DNA from: Pisaster brevispinus
Lineage: Eukaryota > Echinodermata > Asteroidea > Forcipulatida > Asteriidae
NCBI GenBank assembly: GCA_023634235.1
Contig: JAMKCF010000148.1
Coordinates: 81,928-145,927 of the forward strand
Direction of reading: 5' to 3'
Length of the DNA: 64,000 nucleotides
In this document: in pieces, positions 48,401 to 60,700 of the stretch
Layout: the number at the start of each line of letters is the position of its first letter
Numbering within the stretch: the first letter of the stretch is position 1
Translations under genes and position numbers: made by a program
Notes under the pieces: generated by a model
Databases searched by the model: none
Seen by the model: only the letters and a program-made list of their open reading frames with translations
Told to the model about the DNA's origin: nothing

Positions 48401-48649
48401 TGACGGTGTCCTCTGTACGAGGTGGATACAAATGATTGCATAATTCTTTTGTCTCAATCTGATGTTCCACTGAATGGCATCCATTCAAGTTTGAATGAAT
48501 CCAGAATTTCTTATGTAAAGGTATAATTGACTCTGTTATTATTGTAAGATGTATGTTTACTGATAGCGATATTAATTAATTAAATTGATGCTTCACGTTT
48601 GTAACAGAAAAAAAGTGTAATATTTGGTGTAAAACAATTGTTGTAATAT
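45420..48649. other. Noncoding AT-rich stretch
   Basis: No gene was recognised. Open frames at 45665-45880, 45991-46290 and 46346-46661 show no domains or credible context. A C run lies at about 47376-47389 and a G run at about 48338-48346. Confidence 0.4.
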
Positions 48650-48810
48650 TTTGTTTGGTTGAACAAACTTCCTCAAGATATTCGTAACATTTCCAGTTAC
48701 TCTCAAAACTCACCTTTTCTAGATGTATTTCTTTAATTCATAGTAGTTTAGATTGATTTGGCGCATTACAAATGCCTACTATTGTTATTATTAGTTATTA
48801 TTATAAATAT
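48650..48810 (+). mobile_element. 3' end of a non-LTR retrotransposon (LINE)
   Basis: One plus frame reads WLNKLPQDIRNISSYSQNSP and then FLDVFL before a stop. This matches the familiar C-terminal end of CR1/L2-like reverse transcriptase proteins (…LPxDIRN…S). It is followed by TTGGCGCATTACAAATGCC and an ATTATT-rich tail. It is 5'-truncated, as is usual for LINE copies. Confidence 0.7.
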
Positions 48811-48864
48811 TATGCGAACAAATTATTGTTTTTTCTCCAATGTGATTGTATGATTTGGACAGCG

Positions 48865-48935
48865 CTGAAACTAAGGCACAGCTTTAGGGGGTGGGGGCAC
48901 CATTTTTTCTAGGGGAGGGGGCACTTCAGGCCTAT
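48865..48935. repeat. Fragment of the GTAACTAAGG MITE family
   Basis: It contains GCTGAAACTAAGGC, GGGGGTGGGGGCACCATTTT and TTCTAGGGGAGGGGGCAC, as in the element at 10360-10580. Only one end is visible. Confidence 0.5.
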
Positions 48936-49480
48936 TCAAAACTAGTTTCCATTCGATTTGGCCTATTAATATATAGTTAAATAAAAGACAATATCAAGAC
49001 GTAGCTGTGCTTGAGTGTATGGGTGAGTACCGGTGTCCAATGAATGCAGAACTCGGAGACATCGCTTCCGTACATGTTCTTTTTCATAGAACATGAAATA
49101 TGTTTGTGAATTTGTTAAAAATGTTATCAATGTGATTTTATGTTACTTAGCTAGTGGGGAAAAAACAAAAACTAATTTTCAGAAAGAACACGACAATCTA
49201 AATTTCAAACGAGGACTTGTATTTGAAACAATGGGGTAGAGGAAAACGAGCTCCTTCACTTAATGTTTTATTCTTTTTCAGACAATTTTCTATTTTATCT
49301 TAATTTTCCCTTCCAAAGTATGAAACTTCCAACTGTTTGATTAATTTGTTTTTCCACTCAGACAATGAACTGTCAATTAAAGTACACACCAGTCTAACAA
49401 TACCTTTAATGAACTCTCACAATGATTTGAGCTCACTAAAGAGCATGAAGTTAAAAAAGAAAAAAGCAAAAAGAAATACA
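48936..49480. other. Noncoding spacer
   Basis: No gene was seen. It leads directly into the 35-bp array. Confidence 0.4.
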
Positions 49481-50178
49481 ACTTATGAAGTGCCTTTATT
49501 ACATGTAAAGCATAGACTTATGTAGCGCCTTTAATACATGTAAAGCATAGACTTATGTAGTGCCTTTAAATACATGTAAAGCATAGACTTATGTAGTGCC
49601 TTTAATACATGTAAAGCATAGACTTATGTAGCGCCTTTAATACATGTAAAGCATAGACTTATGTAGCGCCTTTAATACATGTAAAGCATAGACTTATGTA
49701 GCGCCTTTAATACATGTAAAGCGTAGACTTATGTAGTGCCTTTAATACATGTAAAGCATAGACTTATGTAGCGCCTTTAATACATGTAAAGCATAGACTT
49801 ATGTAGCGCCTTTAATACATGTAAAGCATAGACTTATGTAGCGCCTTTAATACATGTAAAGCATAGACTTATGTAGCGCCTTTAATACATGTAAAGCATA
49901 GACTTATGTAGCGCCTTTAATACATGTAAAGCATAGACTTATGTAGCGCCTTTAATACATGTAAAGCATAGACTTATGTAGCGCCTTAAATACATGTAAA
50001 GCATAGACTTATGTAGCGCCTTTAATACATGTAAAGCATAGACTTATGTAGCGCCTTTAATACATGTAAAGCATAGACTTATGTAGCGCCTTTAATACAT
50101 GTAAAGCATAGACTTATGTAGTGCCTTTAATACATGTAAAGCATAGACTTATGTAGTGCCTTTAATACATGTAAAGCC
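49481..50178. repeat. 35-bp minisatellite, 20 units
   Basis: The unit (ACTTATGTAGCGCCTTTAAT, then ACATGTAAAGCATAG) repeats every 35 bp from 49481 to 50178. Two units have a one-base change in the TTTAATAC stretch, and some have GTGCC in place of GCGCC. The unit resembles the TATATAGCGCCTTTA-type tail of deuterostome SINEs, so it may have grown from one (inference). Confidence 0.95.
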
Positions 50179-51571
50179 TAAACCCAGAAGCAATTGGAGT
50201 GGATTGAAGCTAATCCATGCATGCGCTTTGAACTCATCGTCTTCTCTAATAGAAAAAATGTTATATATTAAATATTTTTTTCTCACAAAAGGTGCATTTC
50301 AAAACATTAGGGTATTGGTGTGCTTGGTTTGTTGAGAAATTGTAATGAACTTTTTTTTTTCAAACAAGCTTTTTTTTATGTTTAGAGAGAAACACATCCA
50401 ACTTTTACTTTTAAATAAAACTTGTTTTTGGTAGAATTGTATGGTGGTGTTAACTTAAAATAAAATTTCTATATAGCTAGAACCCAGAGGGCGCTATTTT
50501 GTGAAGTTGGCAACACCCAATTTTATGAATTGTAGAAAGGACCGTGTAAGTCTTGCGGTGAAAAGGTCAACATTGAGCTTCCGGGCACCTCTGAGCCATC
50601 AGCTATGGGGGTACAATTTTTCGGGAATCTTATTCCTCTCACATAACTTTTTTTCAACCCCCAAACCATATTTGTTGATTGTTCAACATTAATTCGAAAC
50701 TAACAACGTAATAAAAATGTATAAAAGAAATAGTACTCGACCTCTATTTACCAGTTCGAAGCGCCAAACTGCAATTTTACGCCAACTGTGTTTCGCAAAC
50801 CGTGTCAACTGCACTAAATTGTAGCAGCTTGCTCGAGTTTGCATGCGTTTACGTCAGGGATTACGATATTTGCCTTTTGAGTGCATGTTCTTTAGGGTCA
50901 AGCATAAGGCGAAAATTAAGGTCAGCTTTGAAGAGAAAACACTATAGATTTACAATTTCAATTGTTTTTTATATAAAATATGCTCATCACCAACAGGGTG
51001 CTGCATATGTATCTATAGTAAAGCCCCACTAGTTTGGCTGGTGGAGTTTGGCCAACTGTATTTTCTGACGTCTTTGCTGTCCACAACTGTCATGAGTAGT
51101 CATCTTATGCACCATTTTCTAAAAAATATCGGTCATCAATCTTGGTCTCCATAGACTTTTATGTGCAAACAATTTCTAACTGTGGAAGCCCCTTTGAAAC
51201 ACACAAGACATGAATTAAGACATCACTGCTGTGTTTGAAACAGCGATCCAATGGCTCAGCTCAGCTCAGTTAGCAGCTAGATTTCTTATGAGATGTGATG
51301 ATGTGGGTTGTGCTCTCATCAACAGTCAAGAAGCTGTCACAGGTCTTTATTTTCTTCAAAATGGCTTCCACCAGTTGAAATTGTTTCACTTGTCCTGATA
51401 GAAAGAGCCAGTTGGGCAGGAGACTGCATTGAATTTAGGGAGTTTAAAATTGATGTTAAAACCAAGTTTGTTCACATCTTGCTTCCCATGGAAAAACAAG
51501 AAAAAAAAGCTGTTTCTTTCAATCCGTTGTTGAGAACAAAACTTGCGAGTGATTTCAATCACATGACCTAC
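50179..51571. other. Noncoding stretch
   Basis: No gene was recognised. A 21-base word AAGAGCCAGTTGGGCAGGAG(A) at about 51404 recurs identically at 52021. Confidence 0.4.
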
Positions 51572-51725
51572 CTCCTCCAGTAGCATTTTGCCTGCATGAT
51601 GAAGATGCTGTACTCTCTTATCTAACAGTGGGATATCAGTGACTGTTGATGAGTGGAAGATGTGGTTGTAGTTGCTTCATGGTGATACAGGAGAAGTAAG
51701 AGGCTGAGGTGATTGGGATGTCTTC
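51572..51725 (-). CDS. Last coding exon, paralogue 2
   Basis: This 154-bp exon follows the acceptor TCATTAAAACAG and ends at GAGGAG|GTAGGT. It encodes the same 27 residues as the exon at 34238-34388 (starting EDIPITSASYFSCITMKQLQ), with a different ending (SH instead of RR) and TGA at 51638-51636. The 3' part of the exon and the introns have drifted, and one GAG was added before the donor. This locus therefore carries a second, partly duplicated copy of the same gene or pseudogene. I did not find a partner for the upstream exon. Confidence 0.5.
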
Positions 51726-51990
51726 CTGTTTTAATGATAGAATATTATGACTAGTTACATGTACTTTATACAAACGTTTACGTAAATCCATTTTTATATC
51801 CAGTTGACATTTTGCACATTTGCATTGATTGACCTCACAATGGCGGCCAATGCAAGGGGTCAATACACTGATACCACAGACTACCACAAAGTGCCTAATA
51901 CCTTCCAGGCTAGAACCTGGTGCATGAGTTTCTTCTGTTTGTACAGCTAGCAATATGTGGAAACCCCAAAGCTCGTTTACTGGGGTTTAG

Positions 51991-52052
51991 TCTCAACAGT
52001 CTCCTGTGCAACTTTGTGGCAAGAGCCAGTTGGGCAGGAGAGTATATTGAGA
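51991..52052 (+). ncRNA. Possible small hairpin RNA precursor
   Basis: The arms TCTCAACAGTCTCCTGTGCA… and …AGTTGGGCAGGAGAGTATAT can pair over about 22 positions with few mismatches around a 14-base loop (about 62 nt in all). The 3' arm word is repeated exactly near 51404. A second perfect 8-bp hairpin (AAACCCCA/TGGGGTTT) lies just upstream at 51961-51988. An old MITE could look the same. Confidence 0.25.
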
Positions 52053-52230
52053 GTAATAGGGTGAAATGGTTCCTGTTTTCTCAGTTTGTAAAAAGTTATA
52101 GAAATATCAGGTTGATTTCACTGGAAAATATTTACACTCACCAATCAACAGTCTCTTTAGTCATCTGTGTTGAATGCAAAGTGTTATTGTTTCCAGATCT
52201 TCATAACTGTCTTCCTTTCTCTACTTTCTT

Positions 52231-52260
52231 AAGTCTGTAAAAACAAACAAACAAACAAAC
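52231..52260. repeat. (AAAC)n microsatellite
   Basis: About six AAAC units in a row, next to the foldback element. Confidence 0.8.
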
Positions 52261-52270
52261 ACCACTTGGT

Positions 52271-52793
52271 TATTGTAGTTATGAAACAGTAACTCAGGCT
52301 TGATTCATCTATAGAACATTTTACAATAACATCTCAATGGGTTTTATGTCAGTGCCCTAGTCACTGGGCCAATAACATTCCTGTTATCTTTCTCAATTCC
52401 CAGGGGAGTATACAGCCCTGGGCTTCCTTGCCTTGTTTGGATGTTACTTGAAGTAACAGCTGGTTTAGTCAAATTGTTATGTAATTTCATCTTCTTGATA
52501 CATTTTCCTCCTTCTCTGAGTTGAGGTTAGCTTCAATCTGTAATCATATATGAAAGTTCTAGGAGGAGACAGGATGTTTGCTCTTTTACTGTGATTGTGA
52601 GATGAAGGACAGCATTGTCAGCATTGGCCAAGTTTTTTATGCTGGTAAGCTGTCAGATTGTATAGCGCCCTCTTTGACGAATACATGAGTAGCCACTGGA
52701 TACTGAGAGAAATAACAAGAATGTTATTGGCCCAGTGATTAGGGCACTGACATAAATCACAATGATATGTTATTGTAAATAACTACAATTTCA
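52271..52793. mobile_element. Foldback element with ~110-bp inverted arms
   Basis: The left arm holds TTTATGTCAGTGCCCTAGTC then ACTGGGCCAATAACATTC. The right arm is its reverse complement near 52710-52765 (GAATGTTATTGGCCCAGTGA). The outer arms share TTGTAGTTAT and TTACAATAACATATC. The interior (about 52420-52680) is unique and noncoding. Confidence 0.82.
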
Positions 52794-53140
52794 AATCAGC
52801 ACATAGCCTGGTGGATTTGCTCCCACTTCACAACTTCCTTGCTCAGCATTCGAATCCCCCTACACATTATTTTTCAGAAATACAATTTTTACTGTCTTTC
52901 TAAAAATAAATTACAATACACCGCCTATCTTTAAGTTTTGGCTTTGTACATTTAGCCAGCACTGGACATGCGCAGTTGACAGTTTTTGGACCATTATGTC
53001 AGACTTTAGTTCCCCCAAAACAAAAATCTTCCAAAGCCAATAGACTGAAAAAGGAGAAGGTAAATAATATCCATTTAAATTTCAGGGTAAAGTTTGAATA
53101 AACAAAGAACAAAAAACACTGCCAAGCACAGCAAATTTGT
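52794..53140. other. Noncoding spacer
   Basis: No gene was seen. Confidence 0.4.
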
Positions 53141-53144
53141 GCTG

Positions 53145-53502
53145 TGTGCACCTCGCTTTGTGCCAGGGCCTGACAGCCACTTCAAGGTAAGGGCTACACC
53201 TGATTTTGGCTGTCGGCCTAAATCAACTGTCACAAGGGCCACGTTGCCACCTACTCCTGGGGCTGAAACGGGGTTAATCCCTTCACAGTACGTAAGGATG
53301 TAGGCAAGGGTATGATCCACTAGGAGCCTGGCTGGTAGAGCAGCATGCAATACCTTCCCAACTTTGTATGAAGCAATTAAGGTTAACTGCCCTTGAGCGC
53401 CTTGCTCAAGGGCACAAGTGTCATGACCGGGATTGGAACCTTACTCTGCTGCTGACAACACCAAAGCTTTGGTCCGAAAACTAGACCATCCGGCCACAAC
53501 AC
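53145..53502 (-). mobile_element. tRNA-derived SINE, minus orientation
   Basis: On the minus strand it begins with GGCCGGATGGTCTAGTTTTC and has a B-box-like GGTTCCAATCCC, then GGTCATGACACTTGTGCCC. The last part matches the SINE at 45078. The body runs to about 53145 and contains TGCTCTACCAGCCAGGC. The open frames on both strands at 53075-53350 lie inside it. Confidence 0.75.
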
Positions 53503-54757
53503 ATGGGTGTTGTCACCCACCACCCATTTGTAAGGTATAACAAAGGCACTCTCAGTTTTCACTTGGTGCTATTCCGGCCGACTTCACTTGCATCATAATT
53601 TGTTTTCAAAGTGGGTTTTTCCAGGTTATGACGAGTTCTATGAAGGTGTTTGAAATGTGGTAATGGATTAGTATTATATCCAATAATGAGTCATAAATAG
53701 GTATACCCAAGGAATGATGCAAGAAATTGCAAGTAGTAAATAGTGTAGCTGGGACTTTTGGAGCCCATGTGTTAATCTGGGACCAGGAGCTTTGTGCTCA
53801 TGTTTATGCCTGGATGGTGTACCCAGTGTGTGTGGGTGTGGTTATTTTGTAGCCCAGGTTGGAAGCAATGGAGGGGTCCAACAGACACTGACGTCCTACG
53901 AGGGCTAGGTTGTTTGATGATGTTTTGTCTTTTTGGCCAGGTGTACGTAGGCCTAGACTGCATGTAAAACTCAACTCAATTTGGTTCTTGGAGATTAGTG
54001 GTTAGTTAATTTAAACATTTTTTTTCTTAAGTTTTTGGCTCCTGAACTGAATATTAACTACTTTGTTTGTAACTATACTTAAAAGTAGGGCATATGGCTG
54101 TTTATGATTTTTAATTAAATACAACATTGCACTCGATGACTGAGAAACAGCGTAATGGAAAGAACTTTAGCTGTAGTATACAGATATAGGTTTGTTACAA
54201 TAAGTTATACAGTACAGCAGTAGCATATGATATAGCAACTGTGTTACGAAACCCTAGAGTTGATTGTATAGTTTGGTCTAGTTTAGTAACAGTTTTCCTT
54301 AACAATTTCAAGAACTGTAATTCAAACTTAGTACTCCAGATAATCAGTACCCACCTGTCGTGTGATGACTGTACCTTAAACAATACTATCAATCTGTGCA
54401 TAATGGTGAATACCGTCCAGCATTGTAAATAGATTCAGTGCCAAGTGAAAAAAAAACGTCAACATTATCCAAACAACAACAAGCAAATCAAAAGGTCTAT
54501 TGAGGGCGCACTAAAAGGTCATTGGTAAGCGCTGTTTGCACCACATTAAAATGACAGAAATTCATGCGCAGAACCTCATTAATAAAATGTTTACCCACAA
54601 CTTTTTCTCTGATTCAACTATTTGAAGGTGGTGGCTTTTATGAAATGTAGAAAAATAGAAAAAAATGAGCCCCTGGGGTTTTAACTTCTGACTTAAAGGA
54701 TTTAAGGGTAAAAAGTAAGCACTCTTAAGAGGGCCCTATTTTTATAAATGTAGGGTC
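53503..54757. other. Noncoding stretch before the 314-bp satellite
   Basis: No gene was recognised. A short hairpin ACAACACATGGGTGTTGT lies near 53498-53515. Confidence 0.4.
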
Positions 54758-54778
54758 ATTTTTCCAAAAAGGAAAAAT
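54758..54778. other. Inverted repeat at the satellite boundary
   Basis: ATTTTTCC-AAAAA-GGAAAAAT forms a perfect 8-bp stem exactly at the last base before the first satellite unit. It is not part of the unit. Confidence 0.6.
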
Positions 54779-57700
54779 CTGACAGGTAGTACCCTGTCGC
54801 CATTTTGATTTTTGGGGTCGAAAACAAAAGTGCGATTTGACGGTGCAGCGTTCTAGACTAGACTTCCCTGAAGACCTTTTCTGTGTGGGGACATGGCCAA
54901 ATCCCAAAACCTGGGCAATTAGGAGCTTTCTACCAAAAAGTGACGCCATCTTTGTTGCCCCCAAAACCTCAATAATTCATGGAATAAAATGGTTGCGGCC
55001 TTCAAATTCCAACCAGCACCGTCGGGGGAGGTGTCCGCGAAAAGTGATCGCCGAAAATCGCCATGTTACCGGGGGTCGAATTTTGGGAATATTTGACAGG
55101 TAGTACCCTGTCGCCATTTTGAATTTTGGGGTCGAAAACAAAAGTGCGATTTGACGGTGCAGCGTTCTAGACTAGACTTCCCTGAAGACCTTTTCTGTGT
55201 GGGGACATGGCCAAATCCCAAAACCTGGGCAATTAGGAGCTTTCTACCAAAAAGTGACGCCATCTTTGTTGCCCCCAAAACCTCAATAATTCATGGAATA
55301 AAATGGTTGCGGCCTTCAAATTCCAACCAGCACCGTCGGGGGAGGTGTCCGCGAAAAGTGATCGCCGAAAATCGCCATGTTACCGGGGGTCGAATTTTGG
55401 GAAGATTTGACAGGTAGTACCCTGTCGCCATTTTGATTTTTGGGGTCGAAAACAAAAGTGCGATTTGACGGTGCAGCGTTCTAGACTAGACTTCCCTGAA
55501 GACCTTTTCTGTGTGGGGACATGGCCAAATCCCAAAACCTGGGCAATTAGGAGCTTTCTACCAAAAAGTGACGCCATCTTTGTTGCCCCCAAAACCTCAA
55601 TAATTCATGGAATAAAATGGTTGCGGCCTTCAAATTCCAACCAGCACCGTCGGGGGAGGTGTCCGCGAAAAGTGATCGCCGAAAATCGCCATGTTACCGG
55701 GGGTCGAATTTTGGGAAGATTTGACAGGTAGTACCCTGTCGCCATTTTGATTTTTGGGGTCGAAAACAAAAGTGCGATTTGACGGTGCAGCGTTCTAGAC
55801 TAGACTTCCCTGAAGACCTTTTCTGTGTGGGGACATGGCCAAATCCCAAAACCTGGGCAATTAGGAGCTTTCTACCAAAAAGTGACGCCATCTTTGTTGC
55901 CCCCAAAACCTCAATAATTCATGGAATAAAATGGTTGCGGCCTTCAAATTCCAACCAGCACCGTCGGGGGAGGTGTCCGCGAAAAGTGATCGCCGAAAAT
56001 CGCCATGTTACCGGGGGTCGAATTTTGGGAAGATTTGACAGGTAGTACCCTGTCGCCATTTTGATTTTTGGGGTCGAAAACAAAAGTGCGATTTGACGGT
56101 GCAGCGTTCTAGACTAGACTTCCCTGAAGACCTTTTCTGTGTGGGGACATGGCCAAATCCCAAAACCTGGGCAATTAGGAGCTTTCTACCAAAAAGTGAC
56201 GCCATCTTTGTTGCCCCCCAAAACCTCAATAATTCATGGAATAAAATGGTTGCGGCCTTCAAATTCCAACCAGCACCGTCGGGGGAGGTGTCCGCGAAAA
56301 GTGATCGCCGAAAATCGCCATGTTACCGGGGGTCGAATTTTGGGAAGATTTGACAGGTAGTACCCTGTCGCCATTTTGATTTTTGGGGTCGAAAACAAAA
56401 GTGCGATTTGACGGTGCAGCGTTCTAGACTAGACTTCCCTGAAGACCTTTTCTGTGTGGGGACATGGCCAAATCCCAAAACCTGGGCAATTAGGAGCTTT
56501 CTACCAAAAAGTGACGCCATCTTTGTTGCCCCCAAAACCTCAATAATTCATGGAATAAAATGGTTGCGGCCTTCAAATTCCAACCAGCACCGTCGGGGGA
56601 GGTGTCCGCAAAAAGTGATCGCCGAAAATCGCCATGTTACCGGGGGTCGAATTTTGGGAAGATTTGACAGGTAGTACCCTGTCGCCATTTTGAATTTTGG
56701 GGTCGAAAACAAAAGTGCGATTTGACGGTGCAGCGTTCTAGACTAGACTTCCCTGAAGACCTTTTCTGTGTGGGGACATGGCCAAATCCCAAAACCTGGG
56801 CAATTAGGAGCTTTCTACCAAAAAGTGACGCCATCTTTGTTGCCCCCAAAACCTCAATAATTCATGGAATAAAATGGTTGCGGCCTTCAAATTCCAACCA
56901 GCACCGTCGGGGGAGGTGTCCGCGAAAAGTGATCGCCGAAAATCGCCATGTTACCGGGGGTCGAATTTTGGGAAGATTTGACAGGTAGTACCCTGTCGCC
57001 ATTTTGATTTTTGGGGTCGAAAACAAAAGTGCGATTTGACGGTGCAGCGTTCTAGACTAGACTTCCCTGAAGACCTTTTCTGTGTGGGGACATGGCCAAA
57101 TCCCAAAACCTGGGCAATTAGGAGCTTTCTACCAAAAAGTGACGCCATCTTTGTTGCCCCCAAAACCTCAATAATTCATGGAATAAAATGGTTGCGGCCT
57201 TCAAATTCCAACCAGCACCGTCGGGGGAGGTGTCCGCGAAAAGTGATCCCGAAAATCGCCATGTTACCGGGGGTCGAATTTTGGGAAGATTTGACAGGTA
57301 GTACCCTGTCGCCATTTTGATTTTTGGGGTCGAAAACAAAAGTGCGATTTGACGGTGCAGCGTTCTAGACTAGACTTCCCTGAAGACCTTTTCTGTGTGG
57401 GGACATGGCCAAATCCCAAAACCTGGGCAATTAGGAGCTTTCTACCAAAAAGTGACGCCATCTTTGTTGCCCCCAAAACCTCAATAATTCATGGAATAAA
57501 ATGGTTGCGGCCTTCAAATTCCAACCAGCACCGTCGGGGGAGGTGTCCGCGAAAAGTGATCGCCGAAAATCGCCATGTTACCGGGGGTCGATTTTTGGGA
57601 AGATTTGACAGGTAGTACCCTGTCGCCATTTTGATTTTTGGCGTCGAAAACAAAAGTGCGATTTGACGGTGCAGCGTTCTAGACTAGACTTCCCTGAAGA

Positions 57701-60700
57701 CCTTTTCTGTGTGGGGACATGGCCAAATCCCAAAACCTGGGCAATTAGGAGCTTTCTACCAAAAAGTGACGCCATCTTTGTTGCCCCCAAAACCTCAATA
57801 ATTCATGGAATAAAATGGTTGCGGCCTTCAAATTCCAACCAGCACCGTCGGGGGAGGTGTCCGCGAAAAGTGATCGCCGAAAATCGCCATGTTACCGGGG
57901 GTCGAATTTTGGGAAGATTTGACAGGTAGTACCCTGTCGCCATTTTGATTTTTGGGGTCGAAAACAAAAGTGCGATTTGACGGTGCAGCGTTCTAGACTA
58001 GACTTCCCTGAAGACCTTTTCTGTGTGGGGACATGGCCAAATCCCAAAACCTGGGCAATTAGGAGCTTTCTACCAAAAAGTGACGCCATCTTTGTTGCCC
58101 CCAAAACCTCAATAATTCATGGAATAAAATGGTTGCGGCCTTCAAATTCCAACCAGCACCGTCGGGGGAGGTGTCCGCGAAAAGTGATCGCCGAAAATCG
58201 CCATGTTACCGGGGGTCGAATTTTGGGAAGATTTGACAGGTAGTACCCTGTCGCCATTTTGATTTTTGGGGTCGAAAACAAAAGTGCGATTTGACGGTGC
58301 AGCGTTCTAGACTAGACTTCCCTGAAGACCTTTTCTGTGTGGGGACATGGCCAAATCCCAAAACCTGGGCAATTAGGAGCTTTCTACCAAAAAGTGACGC
58401 CATCTTTGTTGCCCCCAAAACCTCAATAATTCATGGAATAAAATGGTTGCGGCCTTCAAATTCCAACCAGCACCGTCGGGGGAGGTGTCCGCGAAAAGTG
58501 ATCGCCGAAAATCGCCATGTTACCGGGGGTCGAATTTTGGGAAGATTTGACAGGTAGTACCCTGTCGCCATTTTGATTTTTGGGGTCGAAAACAAAAGTG
58601 CGATTTGACGGTGCAGCGTTCTAGACTAGACTTCCCTGAAGACCTTTTCTGTGTGGGGACATGGCCAAATCCCAAAACCTGGGCAATTAGGAGCTTTCTA
58701 CCAAAAAGTGACGCCATCTTTGTTGCCCCCAAACCCTCAATAATTCATGGAATAAAATGGTTGCGGCCTTCAAATTCCAACCAGCACCGTCGGGGGAGGT
58801 GTCCGCGAAAAGTGATCGCCGAAAATCGCCATGTTACCCGGGGTCGAATTTTGGGAAGATTTGACAGGTAGTACCCTGTCGCCATTTTGATTTTTGGGGT
58901 CGAAAACAAAAGTGCGATTTGACGGTGCAGCGTTCTAGACTAGACTTCCCTGAAGACCTTTTCTGTGTGGGGACATGGCCAAATCCCAAAACCTGGGCAA
59001 TTAGGAGCTTTCTACCAAAAAGTGACGCCATCTTTGTTGCCCCCAAAACCTCAATAATTCATGGAATAAAATGGTTGCGGCCTTCAAATTCCAACCAGCA
59101 CCGTCGGGGGAGGTGTCCGCGAAAAGTGATCGCCGAAAATCGCCATGTTACCGGGGGTCGATTTTTGGGAAGATTTGACAGGTAGTACCCTGTCGCCATT
59201 TTGATTTTTGGCGTCGAAAACAAAAGTGCGATTTGACGGTGCAGCGTTCTAGACTAGACTTCCCTGAAGACCTTTTCTGTGTGGGGACATGGCCAAATCC
59301 CAAAACCTGAGCAATTAGGAGCTTTCTACCAAAAAGTGACGCCATCTTTGTTGCCCCCAAAACCTCAATAATTCATGGAATAAAATGGTTGCGGCCTTCA
59401 AATTCCAACCAGCACCGTCGGGGGAGGTGTCCGCGAAAAGTGATCGCCGAAAATCGCCATGTTACCGGGGGTCGAATTTTGGGAAGATTTGACAGGTAGT
59501 ACCCTGTCGCCATTTTGATTTTTGGGGTCGAAAACAAAAGTGCGATTTGACGGTGCAGCGTTCTAGACTAGACTTCCCTGAAGACCTTTTCTGTGTGGGG
59601 ACATGGCCAAATCCCAAAACCTGGGCAATTAGGAGCTTTCTACCAAAAAGTGACGCCATCTTTGTTGCCCCCCAAAACCTCAATAATTCATGGAATAAAA
59701 TGGTTGCGGCCTTCAAATTCCAACCAGCACCGTCGGGGGAGGTGTCCGCGAAAAGTGATCGCCGAAAATCGCCATGTTACCGGGGGTCGAATTTTGGGAA
59801 GATTTGACAGGTAGTACCCTGTCGCCATTTTGATTTTTGGGGTCGAAAACAAAAGTGCGATTTGACGGTGCAGCGTTCTAGACTAGACTTCCCTGAAGAC
59901 CTTTTCTGTGTGGGGACATGGCCAAATCCCAAAACCTGGGCAATTAGGAGCTTTCTACCAAAAAGTGACGCCATCTTTGTTGCCCCCAAAACCTCAATAA
60001 TTCATGGAATAAAATGGTTGCGGCCTTCAAATTCCAACCAGCACCGTCGGGGGAGGTGTCCGCGAAAAGTGATCGCCGAAAATCGCCATGTTACCGGGGG
60101 TCGAATTTTGGGAAGATTTGACAGGTAGTACCCTGTCGCCATTTTGATTTTTGGGGTCGAAAACAAAAGTGCGATTTGACGGTGCAGCGTTCTAGACTAG
60201 ACTTCCCTGAAGACCTTTTCTGTGTGGGGGACATGGCCAAATCCCAAAACCTGGGCAATTAGGAGCTTTCTACCAAAAAGTGACGCCATCTTTGTTGCCC
60301 CCAAAACCTCAATAATTCATGGAATAAAATGGTTGCGGCCTTCAAATTCCAACCAGCACCGTCGGGGGAGGTGTCCGCGAAAAGTGATCGCCGAAAATCG
60401 CCATGTTACCGGGGGTCGAATTTTGGGAAGATTTGACAGGTAGTACCCTGTCGCCATTTTGATTTTTGGGGTCGAAAACAAAAGTGCGATTTGACGGTGC
60501 AGCGTTCTAGACTAGACTTCCCTGAAGACCTTTTCTGTGTGGGGACATGGCCAAATCCCAAAACCTGGGCAATTAGGAGCTTTCTACCAAAAAGTGACGC
60601 CATCTTTGTTGCCCCCAAAACCTCAATAATTCATGGAATAAAATGGTTGCGGCCTTCAAATTCCAACCAGCACCGTCGGGGGAGGTGTCCGCGAAAAGTG

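Noticed and set aside
54779..55092. CENP-B box in the satellite unit
   Set aside because: TTCGACCCCCGG on the minus strand shares only part of the box. The required spaced A and CGGG positions are not met.
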